A stretch of DNA of 64,000 nt from the NCBI GenBank assembly GCA_023150565.1, contig JAKLKR010000001.1, positions 54,804-118,803 of the forward strand, read 5' to 3'. The notes beneath the pieces are model-generated. The model made no database searches. It was not told the origin of the DNA and saw only the letters and a program-made list of their open reading frames with translations. Shown in pieces: positions 29,386-38,964 of this stretch (the stretch's first letter is position 1; every line of letters starts with the position of its first letter). Source of the DNA: Planctomycetota bacterium (GTDB lineage: Bacteria > Planctomycetota > UBA11346). The translations under genes and the position numbers were made by a program.

Positions 29386-32006
29386 CCTCCCCGACGACCC
29401 TCCGGCACCCCATCCACCTGCGCGCTCTCACCTTGGGCATGCTTGCGGTCTGCGGCCTGGCCGGCGTCGCCCGTGCCGAGGAGGCCGGCGGTGCTCCCCA
29501 GGACGGAACCCAGCCAGCGGGCGCGGCCACCGAGGCCCAGACCGCCCCTGCGGCGGTAGCGCCGGCCCAGGAAGGCCCCGGCGCCCAGGCCGCGGCCGAG
29601 GAACGCCGGCTTGCTGCCGGCGCCGCCCTCTACCAGGAGGGCGTGCGCGCACGCGACCAGGGGCGCATCGACGAGGCGCTGCGTGCGCTCACCGCCGCGG
29701 TCGAACGCGACTCCGCCAATGCCCTCTACCGCAAGACCCTCGATGGGGTGCGGGCGATGGCCGGCGCCGATGGCGGCGCGCGCGGGGCGGCGGTCGACCG
29801 GGTCACCGACGAACTGATGGTGCGCCAGCAGCAGCTGCTGATCGAGGCCACCGCCAAGCTCGAAGACGCCGAGAAGCTGATCGCCTCCGGCCGCTACGGC
29901 GATGCCGAGCGGGAACTGCAGATGGCACGCGCCCGCCTCGAAGGCCTGCCCTTCGCGGATGGCCGGCGCGAGCAGGGCCTGCGTCGGGCCGACAGCCTGC
30001 TGGCCGAGGCCGCCGCCCGTCGCGCGGCGCAGGATCGCAGCGAGTCCGCCGCCCGTGCCCAGGCCGCCCTCGACCAGCAGGCCGCCCTGCGCGATATGAG
30101 CCTCAAGATCGAACGCGACCGCATCGAGGCGATGATCTCCCGCGCCCAGCGCGCGCGCGATCGCCGCGACTTCGACGAGGCGATCCTGCTCTGCGAGCAG
30201 GTGCTCAAGCTCAACCGCGCCGAGGACCGCGCCGCCAGCCTGCTGGCCAAGTGCCGCCGCGAGCGCCACGCCTACCTGCGCCAGATCACCGCCGACCGCT
30301 GGGATGAGGAGCATCAGCTGCTCTCGGAGCAGATCCGCACCGCCCTGCTGCCCCAGCTGGAGATCATCAAGTACTCCAGCGACTGGCCCGAGATCGACTT
30401 CCGCCGCACCGCGCCCTCGCGTGCGGGCGCCAAGGACGCCTCCTCGGAGGCCTGGCGCAAGGACATCGACAACAAGCTGGAACAGGAGGTCTCGCTCGAC
30501 TTCCAGGACCAGGACCTGGCCGAAGTGGTGGGTTTCCTGCAACAGGTGACCAACGCCAACATCGTGCTCGATCCCCAGGTGATCGCCGCCAGCCCGCCGC
30601 CGATCACCCTGCGCGTCGACAAGATGAAGCTGCGCTACGTGCTCGACTTCATCATGAAGATCACCAGCCTGACCTACGCGCTCAAGGACGAGGCGATCTT
30701 CATCAGCAGCGCGGCCGGCGTGCGCGGCGACGCGTTCATGAAGATCTACGACATCCGCGACCTCACCCACGCGCCCAAGAGCTTCCCCGGCCCGGAGATG
30801 GACATCCCCCAGCCGGGCGGCACCGGCGCCACCTTGCTGCCGGCGATCGAGGCGGAGCAGCAGCCCGAGGCCAACGAGTTCATCGACATCATCAAGAAGG
30901 TGGTCGCCCCCGACACCTGGCTGCCCGAGAACGGCACCGACATCGGCGAGTTCAACGGCAACATGGTGGTGACCCAGACCGCCGACGTGCACCGCCTGGT
31001 CGAGGAGATGCTGCGCGCCCTGCGCAACCAGAAGGGCACCCAGATCCACGTGAAGTGCAAGTTCCTCAATATCGAGAACGCCGCGGTCGAGGAGATCGGG
31101 GTCAACTGGCGCAACTTCACCGGGCCCATCGGTGGCAGCATCACCGGTGGCCAGCAGCTCGGTCCCGGCACCGCCAACAATGGCGGCGGCGTACTGCTGC
31201 CGGGCACGGTCAACCCGGTGGGCGCCTACTGGGCCGATCCCGCCAACCAGATCGCCGGCGCCGGCACCCTCAACAATCCCTTGCCCGCCTTCACCACCGC
31301 GCGCGGCGTCACCACCGGGGTCAACGAAGGCCTGGTGCTGAACACCCAGATGTGGCAGGTGGCCAACAACCTGTATGCCTCGGCGGTGATCAACGCGGTC
31401 GAGAAGGAACGCAAGGGCAACATCATCCTGGAACCCGATCTGACCATGTTCAACGGTCAGCAGGCGCACCTGGTCCAGCTCAACCAGCAGTCCTACATCT
31501 CGGACTACGACGTGGTCCAGTCGCAGTACCAGCCGGTGATCGCCACCCTTGCCTACGGCACCGTGCTCGACGTGATGGCGATCGCCTCGGCCGACAAGAA
31601 GTACATCACCCTCACCCTGCGCCCCACCAGCGCGCGGGTCGACAGCTGGCGCCGCTTCGGCCCACCGGTCGGCGCCGGCACCTTCCCGGGCGGTAACGTC
31701 AATCAGGCTGGTTCTGCCATCGGTTCCGGCGGCGCCGGCTTCGGCCTCAACCCCATCCTGGTGCCGGCGATCAAGTATGAAGCCGTACGCACCTCGGTCA
31801 CCATCCCCGATGGCGGCTCGCTGGTGATCGGCGGCATGACCAATGGCGACAGCGAGCGCACCCATGCCGGGGTGCCCTTCCTCAGCCACATCCCCTTCCT
31901 CGGCCGCCTGTTCTCCAGCAACGGCCGCAAGGAGACCCAGCTCCAGACCATGATCGTGGTCCAGGCCGACGTGGTGCTGTTCGAGGAGATCGAGAAGAAC
32001 CTCTGA
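29382..32006 (+). CDS. Secretin 3 (GspD/PilQ family)
   Basis: GTGA overlap start; DFQDQDLAEVVGFLQQVTNANIVLDPQVIAASPPPITLRVDKMKLRYVLDFIMKIT; IPDGGSLVIGGMTNGDSERTHAGVPFLSHIPFLGRLFSSNG. Confidence 0.87.
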   Translation: MTSPTTLRHPIHLRALTLGMLAVCGLAGVARAEEAGGAPQDGTQPAGAATEAQTAPAAVAPAQEGPGAQAAAEERRLAAGAALYQEGVRARDQGRIDEALRALTAAVERDSANALYRKTLDGVRAMAGADGGARGAAVDRVTDELMVRQQQLLIEATAKLEDAEKLIASGRYGDAERELQMARARLEGLPFADGRREQGLRRADSLLAEAAARRAAQDRSESAARAQAALDQQAALRDMSLKIERDRIEAMISRAQRARDRRDFDEAILLCEQVLKLNRAEDRAASLLAKCRRERHAYLRQITADRWDEEHQLLSEQIRTALLPQLEIIKYSSDWPEIDFRRTAPSRAGAKDASSEAWRKDIDNKLEQEVSLDFQDQDLAEVVGFLQQVTNANIVLDPQVIAASPPPITLRVDKMKLRYVLDFIMKITSLTYALKDEAIFISSAAGVRGDAFMKIYDIRDLTHAPKSFPGPEMDIPQPGGTGATLLPAIEAEQQPEANEFIDIIKKVVAPDTWLPENGTDIGEFNGNMVVTQTADVHRLVEEMLRALRNQKGTQIHVKCKFLNIENAAVEEIGVNWRNFTGPIGGSITGGQQLGPGTANNGGGVLLPGTVNPVGAYWADPANQIAGAGTLNNPLPAFTTARGVTTGVNEGLVLNTQMWQVANNLYASAVINAVEKERKGNIILEPDLTMFNGQQAHLVQLNQQSYISDYDVVQSQYQPVIATLAYGTVLDVMAIASADKKYITLTLRPTSARVDSWRRFGPPVGAGTFPGGNVNQAGSAIGSGGAGFGLNPILVPAIKYEAVRTSVTIPDGGSLVIGGMTNGDSERTHAGVPFLSHIPFLGRLFSSNGRKETQLQTMIVVQADVVLFEEIEKNL

Positions 32007-32086
32007 GGTTCGGCTGATCTCCGAGAGTCGATCGCGGGCGCGCCTTGCCAGGTGCGCCCGCAATCGTTATGCCCTGGCCCATCATG

Positions 32087-33571
32087 CGTCCGATCCCCTC
32101 CTCGCCCCGCATCCTGTTCTGGGGATGCTGGATCGCCCTGGTCACCACCTCGTTCGGCTTCCTGCTGCGCGTCCTGCTGATGGACGACTGGGCCCGGCAG
32201 TTCCATCTCACCGAGACGCAGAAGGGCGAGTTGTTCGGGGTCGGGTTGTGGCCCTTCGCCATCTCGATCGTGGTGTTCAGCCTGGTGATCGACCGCATCG
32301 GCTACAAGACCGCGATGCTGTTCGGCTTCGCCTGCCATCTCGCCTCGCTGCTCATGACCGTGAACGCCACCAGCTACGAGGGCCTCTACTGGGCCAACTT
32401 CGTGGTCGCGCTCGGCAACGGCACCGTCGAGGCGTACATCAACCCGGTGGTGGCGACGCAGTTCCGCGAGCAGAAGACGGTGTGGCTGAACCGCCTGCAT
32501 GCCGGCTGGCCGGCCGGCTTCGTGATCGCCGGGCTGCTCGCCCTGCTGCTGGGCTCGGACTGGAGCTGGCAGTCGCGCATGTGGCTGCTGCTGGCGCCGG
32601 CGCTGGCCTATGCCGCCATCCTGCTGTTCCAGGAGTTCCCGGTGAACGAGCGCGTCGCCGCCGGGGTGCCCTACCGCGCCATGCTCGCCGAGGTGGGCGC
32701 GGTGGGCGCGTTCCTCATCACCTGGCTGGTGGCGGCCGAGCTGCTGCGCTCGCTCGCCCTGGGTGCCAACCCGCTCCTGCACGGTGCGGTGGCGGCGGCG
32801 GTGGTGGCGGCGGGGGTGTTCGCGGCGGTGCGCAGCCTCGGCCGGCCGTTCTTCATCCTCATGCTGCTGGTGATGCTGCCGCTGGCGACCACCGAGCTGG
32901 GGGTCGACTCCTGGGTCTCCGACCTGCTCGGGCCGGTGCTGGGCGGCAAGGGCATCTGGGTGCTGCTCTACACCGCCAGCCTGATGATGGTGCTGCGCTT
33001 CTGCGCCGGCGCGGTGGTGCACCGGCTGTCGCCGCTCGGGCTGCTGGCGCTGTGCTCGGCGGTGGCGGCGGCCGGCCTGGTGGCGCTGTCCTCGGCGGCG
33101 GGCGCGGTGGCGGTGTTCGCCGCCGCCACCCTCTATGCCGCCGGCAAGGCCTTCTTCTGGCCGACCATGCTCGGGGTGGTGGCCGAGCAGTGTCCGCGCG
33201 GTGGGGCGCTGACCCTCAATGCCACTGGCGGGGTGGGCATGCTCGGGGTCGGCGTGCTGGGGGCGATGCTGCTGGGCAACATCCAGGACCGCGGGCTCGA
33301 CCGTGCCCTCGCCGAGCGTGCGCCCCAGGTCCACCAGGCGGTGATGGTCGAGCAGCAGGGCCTGCTCGGGACCTATCGCGCGGTCGATGACCGGCGCCTG
33401 GCCGCCGCGCCGCCGGAAGCGGCCCAGGAGGTCGAGCGCACCCGCGCCGAAGTGAAGCGGCAGGCCTTGTTCCAGGTCGCGGCGCTGCCGCTGCTGATGC
33501 TGGCGGTCTACCTCGCCCTGGCCTGGTGGTTCCGCCGGCGCGGCGGCTACCGGCCGGTGGCGGTGGGCTGA
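32087..33571 (+). CDS. Major facilitator superfamily transporter
   Basis: About 12 hydrophobic helices; VINRIGY-like loop VIDRIGYKTAMLFGFACHLAS; start 32045/32069/32087 uncertain. Confidence 0.8.
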   Translation, partial: RPIPSSPRILFWGCWIALVTTSFGFLLRVLLMDDWARQFHLTETQKGELFGVGLWPFAISIVVFSLVIDRIGYKTAMLFGFACHLASLLMTVNATSYEGLYWANFVVALGNGTVEAYINPVVATQFREQKTVWLNRLHAGWPAGFVIAGLLALLLGSDWSWQSRMWLLLAPALAYAAILLFQEFPVNERVAAGVPYRAMLAEVGAVGAFLITWLVAAELLRSLALGANPLLHGAVAAAVVAAGVFAAVRSLGRPFFILMLLVMLPLATTELGVDSWVSDLLGPVLGGKGIWVLLYTASLMMVLRFCAGAVVHRLSPLGLLALCSAVAAAGLVALSSAAGAVAVFAAATLYAAGKAFFWPTMLGVVAEQCPRGGALTLNATGGVGMLGVGVLGAMLLGNIQDRGLDRALAERAPQVHQAVMVEQQGLLGTYRAVDDRRLAAAPPEAAQEVERTRAEVKRQALFQVAALPLLMLAVYLALAWWFRRRGGYRPVAVG

Positions 33572-33576
33572 ACGGA

Positions 33577-33605
33577 AACGGCGGCGGGCATCGCCCGCCG
33601 CCGTT
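33577..33605. terminator. Bidirectional terminator-like hairpin between convergent genes
   Basis: Perfect 13-bp stem AACGGCGGCGGGC-atc-GCCCGCCGCCGTT; no long T-tract. Confidence 0.65.
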
Positions 33606-33634
33606 GGTCCGCACCCCTTGGGGGGTCCTGGCGC

Positions 33635-34984
33635 CTACTTGATCTCGACGTCGTCGGCCTGGATCTGGGTCTGGATGGCGAACGACTCGGTGGCCACCGC
33701 CTCGCCGACGTTGCCGGCGGCGTCGACCGCGGTCACCTTGATGCGCGCCTGCTTGGTCTCGACGTTGGGGATCTCGAAGCGGAAGGCGACGTCGGCCGGC
33801 AGCTTGCTGCCCAGCTCCTGCCAGGGCTTGGCGGGATCGGGCTGGAACAACACGGTGACGGTGTTGGGCGAGAGGTTGGCGTCCTTGACCGAGAACGGCA
33901 CCTGCACGCGGTCGCCGGGCTTGAAGTCGCGCTTCACCCCGGGGTTGGCCTGGTCGGCGGGCTGGATGCCGATCGCCGAGGAGAGCTGGATGGTGGGCGC
34001 GGTGGTGTCGGCGATGAGCTGGAACTGGTCGTCGGTCTTGCCCTTGGGGATCGAGCTCTTGTTGGCGGCCTTGTCCTCGGCGACCACCGCCAGGCGGTAG
34101 CGGCCGTCGGCAGGGGCCTTCCAGCCCACCTGCTTGTAGTCCTGCACCACCGGGCCCTGGGTCCACGAGCCGCCGTCGTCCTGGCTGACCCACACCTGGG
34201 CGTTGGCCAGGCCGGCCGGGCCCTCGTCCTTGATGTCGAGTTCGAGCGCCACGTCGTGGCGGGCGGCGATCGCCGGGCCCACCACCTTGCCGCGCGGCTT
34301 GATGCTGTCGACGGTGATGCCGGTGGATTCGGCGCCGCCCACGTTGCCGGCCTTGTCGGTGGCCTCGATGCGCAGCACCCCGCTGGTGGTCATGTCCTTG
34401 GGCACGGTCCATTCATAGGAGCCGTTGTTGGGGATGTTGGCGGCAACCACCTCGCCCTGGCTCTTGCCGTCGCGCGACCAGGTGATGGTCACCGGGCCCG
34501 AGCGCAGGTAGCGGTCGTTGGCGTCCCAGGTCACGATGTACTTCTGGCCGCCGGCGAGGATGGCCTTGTTGGCGGGGAACTTCACCGCCACCTGCGGTGC
34601 GCTGCGGTCGATGATGAACTCGCCGTGCGGCCTGGTGTCGGCCGCCGGCTCGGACATCGACAGTCCACTGGTGAGGATCTTGCGCACGTAGACCTGCCAG
34701 TGGCCTTCTGGCGGGGCCCAGGTGATCGGCGCCTCCTTGCTGAAGGCCTGGCCGTGCTTCTGCCAGGCGCCCCAGGCCTTGCCGTCGAAGCTGCGGTACC
34801 ACAGCTCGCGCGAGGACACGTCGGGGTCCTGCTTGACGTTGAGGTTGACCTCCTTCTTGGGCCACACCGGCACCTGGCGGTTGTCGACCGTCTCCTTCTC
34901 GTCGGGGAGGACGTCCGCCGCGCAGGCGGTGGCGGCGAGGAGGGCGGCTGACAACGTGGAGGGGAGGGAGCGGAAGTGGCGCAT
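33635..34984 (-). CDS. Secreted protein with repeated Ig-like domains
   Basis: Signal peptide; repeated VEATDKAGNVG / VTAVDAAGNVGEA / VVAEDKAANKS motifs. Confidence 0.65.
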   Translation of the reverse strand: MRHFRSLPSTLSAALLAATACAADVLPDEKETVDNRQVPVWPKKEVNLNVKQDPDVSSRELWYRSFDGKAWGAWQKHGQAFSKEAPITWAPPEGHWQVYVRKILTSGLSMSEPAADTRPHGEFIIDRSAPQVAVKFPANKAILAGGQKYIVTWDANDRYLRSGPVTITWSRDGKSQGEVVAANIPNNGSYEWTVPKDMTTSGVLRIEATDKAGNVGGAESTGITVDSIKPRGKVVGPAIAARHDVALELDIKDEGPAGLANAQVWVSQDDGGSWTQGPVVQDYKQVGWKAPADGRYRLAVVAEDKAANKSSIPKGKTDDQFQLIADTTAPTIQLSSAIGIQPADQANPGVKRDFKPGDRVQVPFSVKDANLSPNTVTVLFQPDPAKPWQELGSKLPADVAFRFEIPNVETKQARIKVTAVDAAGNVGEAVATESFAIQTQIQADDVEIK

Positions 34985-34993
34985 AGCGTTCTC

Positions 34994-35749
34994 TCAGGCG
35001 GCCGTGAGGTGCCGGATGGCGGTGCGGAAGAAGCGGACCCCGTCGCCCTCGGGCTTGCGGGCTTCGCGGGTCCAGCGGGGGTGGTTTTCCCAGCGCAGGA
35101 AGCGCTCGGGGTGGGGCATGAGGCCGAAGACGCGGCCGGTGGGGTCGCAGATCCCGGCGACGTCGCCCTGGGAGCCGTTGGGATTGGTGCCGCCGGAGTA
35201 GCGGATCGCCACCTGGCCGGCGGCCTCGAGCCGCGCCAGCAGCGCGGGCGGGGCGGCGAAGCGGCCTTCGGCGTGCGCCACCGGCAGTTCGACCTCGTCG
35301 CGGTCGGCGATCCACTTGCACAGGCGCGGATCGCCGGCGGCGCGCACCCAGCAGTCGCGGTACACGCCCGAGGTGTTGTCGGTGAGGGTGGCGGTCTGGG
35401 CGGTGCCGGCGGCGGCGTCGCTGGGCAGCAGGCCGGATTTGACCAGCACCTGGAAGCCGTTGCAGATGCCGATGGCGAAGCCGCCACGGGCGACGAAGCC
35501 GAGCAGTTCGTCGCGCAGGCGGGTGGTCAGCTCGTTGGCGAAGATGCGCCCGCTGGCGACGTCGTCGCCATAGCTGAAGCCGCCGGGGATGGCCAGGACC
35601 TGGAACTCGCGCAGGAGGGCGGGACGTTCGCGCAGGCGGTTGACATGTAGCACGGTGGGCTTGGCCCCCACCAGCTCGAACGCGTACGCGGTCTCGACAT
35701 CGCAGTTGGTGCCTGCAGCGCGCAGCACGCATACCGCCGGTATGGCCAT
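34994..35749 (-). CDS. purQ: Phosphoribosylformylglycinamidine synthase subunit PurQ
   Basis: VCVLRAAGTNCDVETAYAFELVGAKPTVLHVN...LAIPGGFSYGDDVASGRIFANEL...GICNGFQVLVKSGLLP; PHPERFL. Confidence 0.95.
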   Translation of the reverse strand: MAIPAVCVLRAAGTNCDVETAYAFELVGAKPTVLHVNRLRERPALLREFQVLAIPGGFSYGDDVASGRIFANELTTRLRDELLGFVARGGFAIGICNGFQVLVKSGLLPSDAAAGTAQTATLTDNTSGVYRDCWVRAAGDPRLCKWIADRDEVELPVAHAEGRFAAPPALLARLEAAGQVAIRYSGGTNPNGSQGDVAGICDPTGRVFGLMPHPERFLRWENHPRWTREARKPEGDGVRFFRTAIRHLTAA

Positions 35750-35885
35750 CGTTCCTCCGTCCCGCGAGGGACGTCGGATCAGAACGGTCCCGGGCCACGG
35801 GTCAACCTGGGGTACGCGGTCCCTACTTGCGCCCGCGCCCGGCGCGCGCTTCCCTGGCGGGGGCATCGGGCCAGGGTGCGGCGCC

Positions 35886-36419
35886 ATGGCCGCCCGCCGC
35901 GAGGTCGTGACCTCCATCCTGCTGTTCCTGGGCGTGGCCGGCGGCCTCGCCGGGCTCGGCCTTGTGCTGCGCCTGGCGGTGGGATCGCCGCCGGCGGCGG
36001 CGCTGGCGGTGCCGGCGGGCGGCGACGCCGCCTTCCACCTCGACCCCGCCGACCCCCAGCTCGGCCGGCGCGCCTACGCCTTCTGCCAGGGCTGCCACCA
36101 GCCCGACGGGGCGGGCATCGCCGGCACCTATCCGCCCCTGGCCGGCCATCCCCGCGTGCTGGGATCGGCGGGGGACCTCATCCGGGTCACCTTGCACGGC
36201 TACGATGCGCGCAGCGGGCTGTGGAACGGCGCCATGCCGGGCTTCGGCGAGCGCCTGGCCGACCACGAGCTGGCGGGGGCTCTGAGCTGGATCCGCGGCC
36301 AGTGGGGCAACCAGGCTGCGGCCGTGACCGCGGCCGAGGTGGCGGCGGTGCGCCGCGCCGAGGCGGCGCGCACCCGGCCCTGGACCCCGGCCGAGCTGGG
36401 CCATCCTGGGCCGCCCTGA
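35886..36419 (+). CDS. Membrane-anchored c-type cytochrome
   Basis: N-terminal TM; haem motif CQGCH with downstream Met (GAMPGFGERL). Confidence 0.85.
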   Translation: MAARREVVTSILLFLGVAGGLAGLGLVLRLAVGSPPAAALAVPAGGDAAFHLDPADPQLGRRAYAFCQGCHQPDGAGIAGTYPPLAGHPRVLGSAGDLIRVTLHGYDARSGLWNGAMPGFGERLADHELAGALSWIRGQWGNQAAAVTAAEVAAVRRAEAARTRPWTPAELGHPGPP

Positions 36420-36997
36420 TGCGCCGCCTTCCCCTCATCGTCACCGTCCTGGTCCTGGCCGCCGCCGGGGTGCTGCTGGCGCTGGTGGCGCGGCGCGAGC
36501 CCGCCCCGGTCGCCGCCCCGGTGCATTTCGCCCTCACCGGCCACCACGGCCGGCCGGTGACCGAGGCCGATCTCGCCGGCCGGCCGGTGCTGCTCTACTT
36601 CGGCTACACCTTCTGCCCCGATGTGTGCCCCACCGAGCTGGGTTACGTCGCGCGCGTGCTGCGCGCCCTCGGCCCCGAGGCGGCGCAGGTCCAGCCGGTG
36701 ATGGTCACCATCGATCCCGCGCGCGACACCGCGGCCAAGCTCGCCGACTATGTGCCGCTGTACCATGAGCGCCTGCTCGGCCTCACCGGCACCCCGGAGC
36801 AGGTGGCGGCACTCGCCGACCAGTTCGGGGTGCACTACCAGCGCGCCAACGTGGCCACCGCCAAGCCCGGCTATTACCTGATGGACCACACCGCCACCAC
36901 CTTCCTGCTCGACCGCCAGGGCCGCCTGGCGCTGAAGATCGACAGCCACACCGTGCCGGTGGAAACCGCCGCCGCCGAGATCCGGAGCCGCCTGTGA
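36419..36997 (+). CDS. SCO1/SenC family copper chaperone
   Basis: GRPVLLYFGYTFCPDVCPTELGYVARVLRALG (CxxxC) and conserved YLMDHTATTFLLDRQGRL. Confidence 0.92.
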   Translation: MRRLPLIVTVLVLAAAGVLLALVARREPAPVAAPVHFALTGHHGRPVTEADLAGRPVLLYFGYTFCPDVCPTELGYVARVLRALGPEAAQVQPVMVTIDPARDTAAKLADYVPLYHERLLGLTGTPEQVAALADQFGVHYQRANVATAKPGYYLMDHTATTFLLDRQGRLALKIDSHTVPVETAAAEIRSRL

Positions 36998-37479
36998 AGA
37001 CCGCCATCCTGCTCGCCGCCTGCCTGTCCGCCCCCCTGGCCGCCTCCGAGGCGGTGCTGGAGGGGGCGTGGGCGCGCGCCACCGCGCCCGGTGCCCAGGC
37101 CGGGGCGGTGTTCGGCACCCTGCGCGGCGGTGATGGCGACGACCGCCTGGTGCGCGCCGCCTGCGCGGTGGCCGACGTGGTCGAGCTGCACACCCACCTG
37201 CGCGGCGAGGACGGCGTCATGCGCATGCGTCCGGTCGAGGCCATGGCGGTGCCGGCCGGCGGCACGGTGCTGCTCAAGCCCGGAGCCGAGCACATCATGC
37301 TCATCGGCCTCAAGCGCGCGCTGGCGGCGGGCGAGCGCCTGCCGCTGCAGCTGACCTTCGCCCGCGCCGGTCAGGTCGAGGTGGTCGCCCTGGTGGGCGA
37401 GGCCACCGCCTCCGCCGCCCCCGCTCCGGCCGGTGCCGCGAGCGGCGCCGCCGCCGGCGGCTGCTGCGGTCATCGCTGA
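36994..37479 (+). CDS. PCu(A)C-type periplasmic copper chaperone
   Basis: LHTHLRGEDGVMRMRPVEAMAVPAGGTVLLKPGAEHIMLIGLKRAL matches H-(M)-x-M-H-x-M Cu site; C-terminal GGCCGHR. Confidence 0.9.
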   Translation: MKTAILLAACLSAPLAASEAVLEGAWARATAPGAQAGAVFGTLRGGDGDDRLVRAACAVADVVELHTHLRGEDGVMRMRPVEAMAVPAGGTVLLKPGAEHIMLIGLKRALAAGERLPLQLTFARAGQVEVVALVGEATASAAPAPAGAASGAAAGGCCGHR

Positions 37480-37546
37480 GACGGCGCTTCCTGGCCGGGC
37501 AACCTCGCTGGTGATTTTTCCGACGGGGGTGCTAGCTTGGGCCCCC

Positions 37547-38590
37547 ATGCGCCCCATCCATGCCCTGCTCGCTTTCGCAACCGTCCTCCTTTGCGCCGGC
37601 TGCAGCCTGCCAGGCGGATCCGGGGGTGGCTCCGGCAGCGCGGTCCTGCCCTCCACCGGCGCCCTGACCACCGACTACAACCAGGCGCTGTCGGACGAGG
37701 CCTCCGCCACCAGTTCCGGCGGTTCGCTGATGGGGCGCCTGTCGCAGGCGGCGAGCGAGGCGGTGCTGGGCACCGCCGGCAGCTCCACCGCCGCGACCGC
37801 GGCCGCGGTCGCACCCGCCCTCGATCGTGCGGTCGCCGGCAGCATGGTGATCGACCTCGCCACTCTCAAGACCGGGTCGCGCGCGGTGTTTCCGGATGCC
37901 ACCGGCACCGTCACCGTGACCTGGACCGGCACCGTGGTCACCAGCTGGCCGGTGGGGACCACCACCGTGGCCGGGGCCGACCTCACCCTGGCCTTCAACC
38001 AGGTGGTGCTGACCACCGCCAGCGGCAACAAGCTCACCATCCCCTCGGGTGCCGCGGCGGTGCGGCTGGAAGCCCAGGCTTCGGTGGTCGACGCCGGCAA
38101 CTGGGTGCTGACCTGCACCACCACCACCACCGTGCCGGCGGCGGCGGCGATCACCGGCAACCTGATCGCCGGCGGTCGCACCACCACCCTCAGCCTGTCC
38201 GGCCAGCGCCAGGCCATCTGGGTGATCACCCGCACCCGCACCCCCGACCCCGACAACGCCGGTAGCTACCTGGTCGACCGCCGTGACGTCTCGGTGACGG
38301 TGGGCGGTCCGGCCAGCATCGGCAATGTCGGCGGCTTCTCGACCTGGACCATCAGCCGCGGCTCGCTGCCGGTGGTGTGGAACCGCAAGGCCCGGGTGTC
38401 GTGGCGTGAGGACCTGCTGGTGCCGGTGGCGGTGCCGCCGGTGACCGTGAGCGAGGATGCCATCTACATCAGCGCCACCATCCCCATCATCAACGCCACC
38501 GTCCGGCTCGGGCCTTACTCCATCGCCGAACTGGCGGCCAAGGTCAGGCTGGCCGCGGCGGAGCAGGGCCTGCTCGCGGCTTATTTGTGA
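37547..38590 (+). CDS. Hypothetical lipoprotein
   Basis: Lipobox LLCAGC; Thr/Val-rich beta-type composition. Confidence 0.6.
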   Translation: MRPIHALLAFATVLLCAGCSLPGGSGGGSGSAVLPSTGALTTDYNQALSDEASATSSGGSLMGRLSQAASEAVLGTAGSSTAATAAAVAPALDRAVAGSMVIDLATLKTGSRAVFPDATGTVTVTWTGTVVTSWPVGTTTVAGADLTLAFNQVVLTTASGNKLTIPSGAAAVRLEAQASVVDAGNWVLTCTTTTTVPAAAAITGNLIAGGRTTTLSLSGQRQAIWVITRTRTPDPDNAGSYLVDRRDVSVTVGGPASIGNVGGFSTWTISRGSLPVVWNRKARVSWREDLLVPVAVPPVTVSEDAIYISATIPIINATVRLGPYSIAELAAKVRLAAAEQGLLAAYL

Positions 38591-38615
38591 ATTGCGATTC
38601 AGGTGACGGGGATTG

Positions 38616-38641
38616 CGTTTCAGGCCGGTAGGCCTGAAACG
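38616..38641. terminator. Terminator-like hairpin
   Basis: Perfect 11-bp stem CGTTTCAGGCC-ggta-GGCCTGAAACG. Confidence 0.5.
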
Positions 38642-38787
38642 ACCCGGCTGCGCCGGGTGCCGCGCTACGCGCAGCCAATCCCCTGCCGACGCGGTGCTCG
38701 CAGGCTCCGCCCCGGTCGGCGCTGTTCGCGGGGCGCTGCCCCGCTACGCCCCGCCAGGGAGGTGCCCTCCCTGGACCCTCCCGTGGT

Positions 38788-38893
38788 CCAGCTCGCTTCG
38801 CTCGCTGCCAGGGGTTTGCACCCCTGGACCCCGGGGATCCAGGATCCAGCTCGCTGCGCTCGCTGCCGAGGTTTGCCCCTGGACCCCGGGGAT
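38788..38893. repeat. Two imperfect tandem copies of a ~50-nt GC-rich unit
   Basis: CCAGCTCGCTtCGCTCGCTGCCaGgGGTTTGCaCCCCTGGACCCCGGGGAT at 38788-38838 and CCAGCTCGCTgCGCTCGCTGCCgAGGTTTGCCCCTGGACCCCGGGGAT at 38846-38893. Confidence 0.8.
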
Positions 38894-38964
38894 GCTCTTC
38901 CCTGGGACCGCCGGGCTCCAGCCCGGCAATTCCTTCTTCTCCCCGGCCTTCCGGGCAGGCCGAC

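Noticed and set aside
28545-32006. 1153-aa ORF including sequence upstream of secretin 3
   Set aside because: Upstream part overlaps secretin 2 in another frame and reads as R/P/G-rich noise; GTG 29382 gives a proper signal peptide
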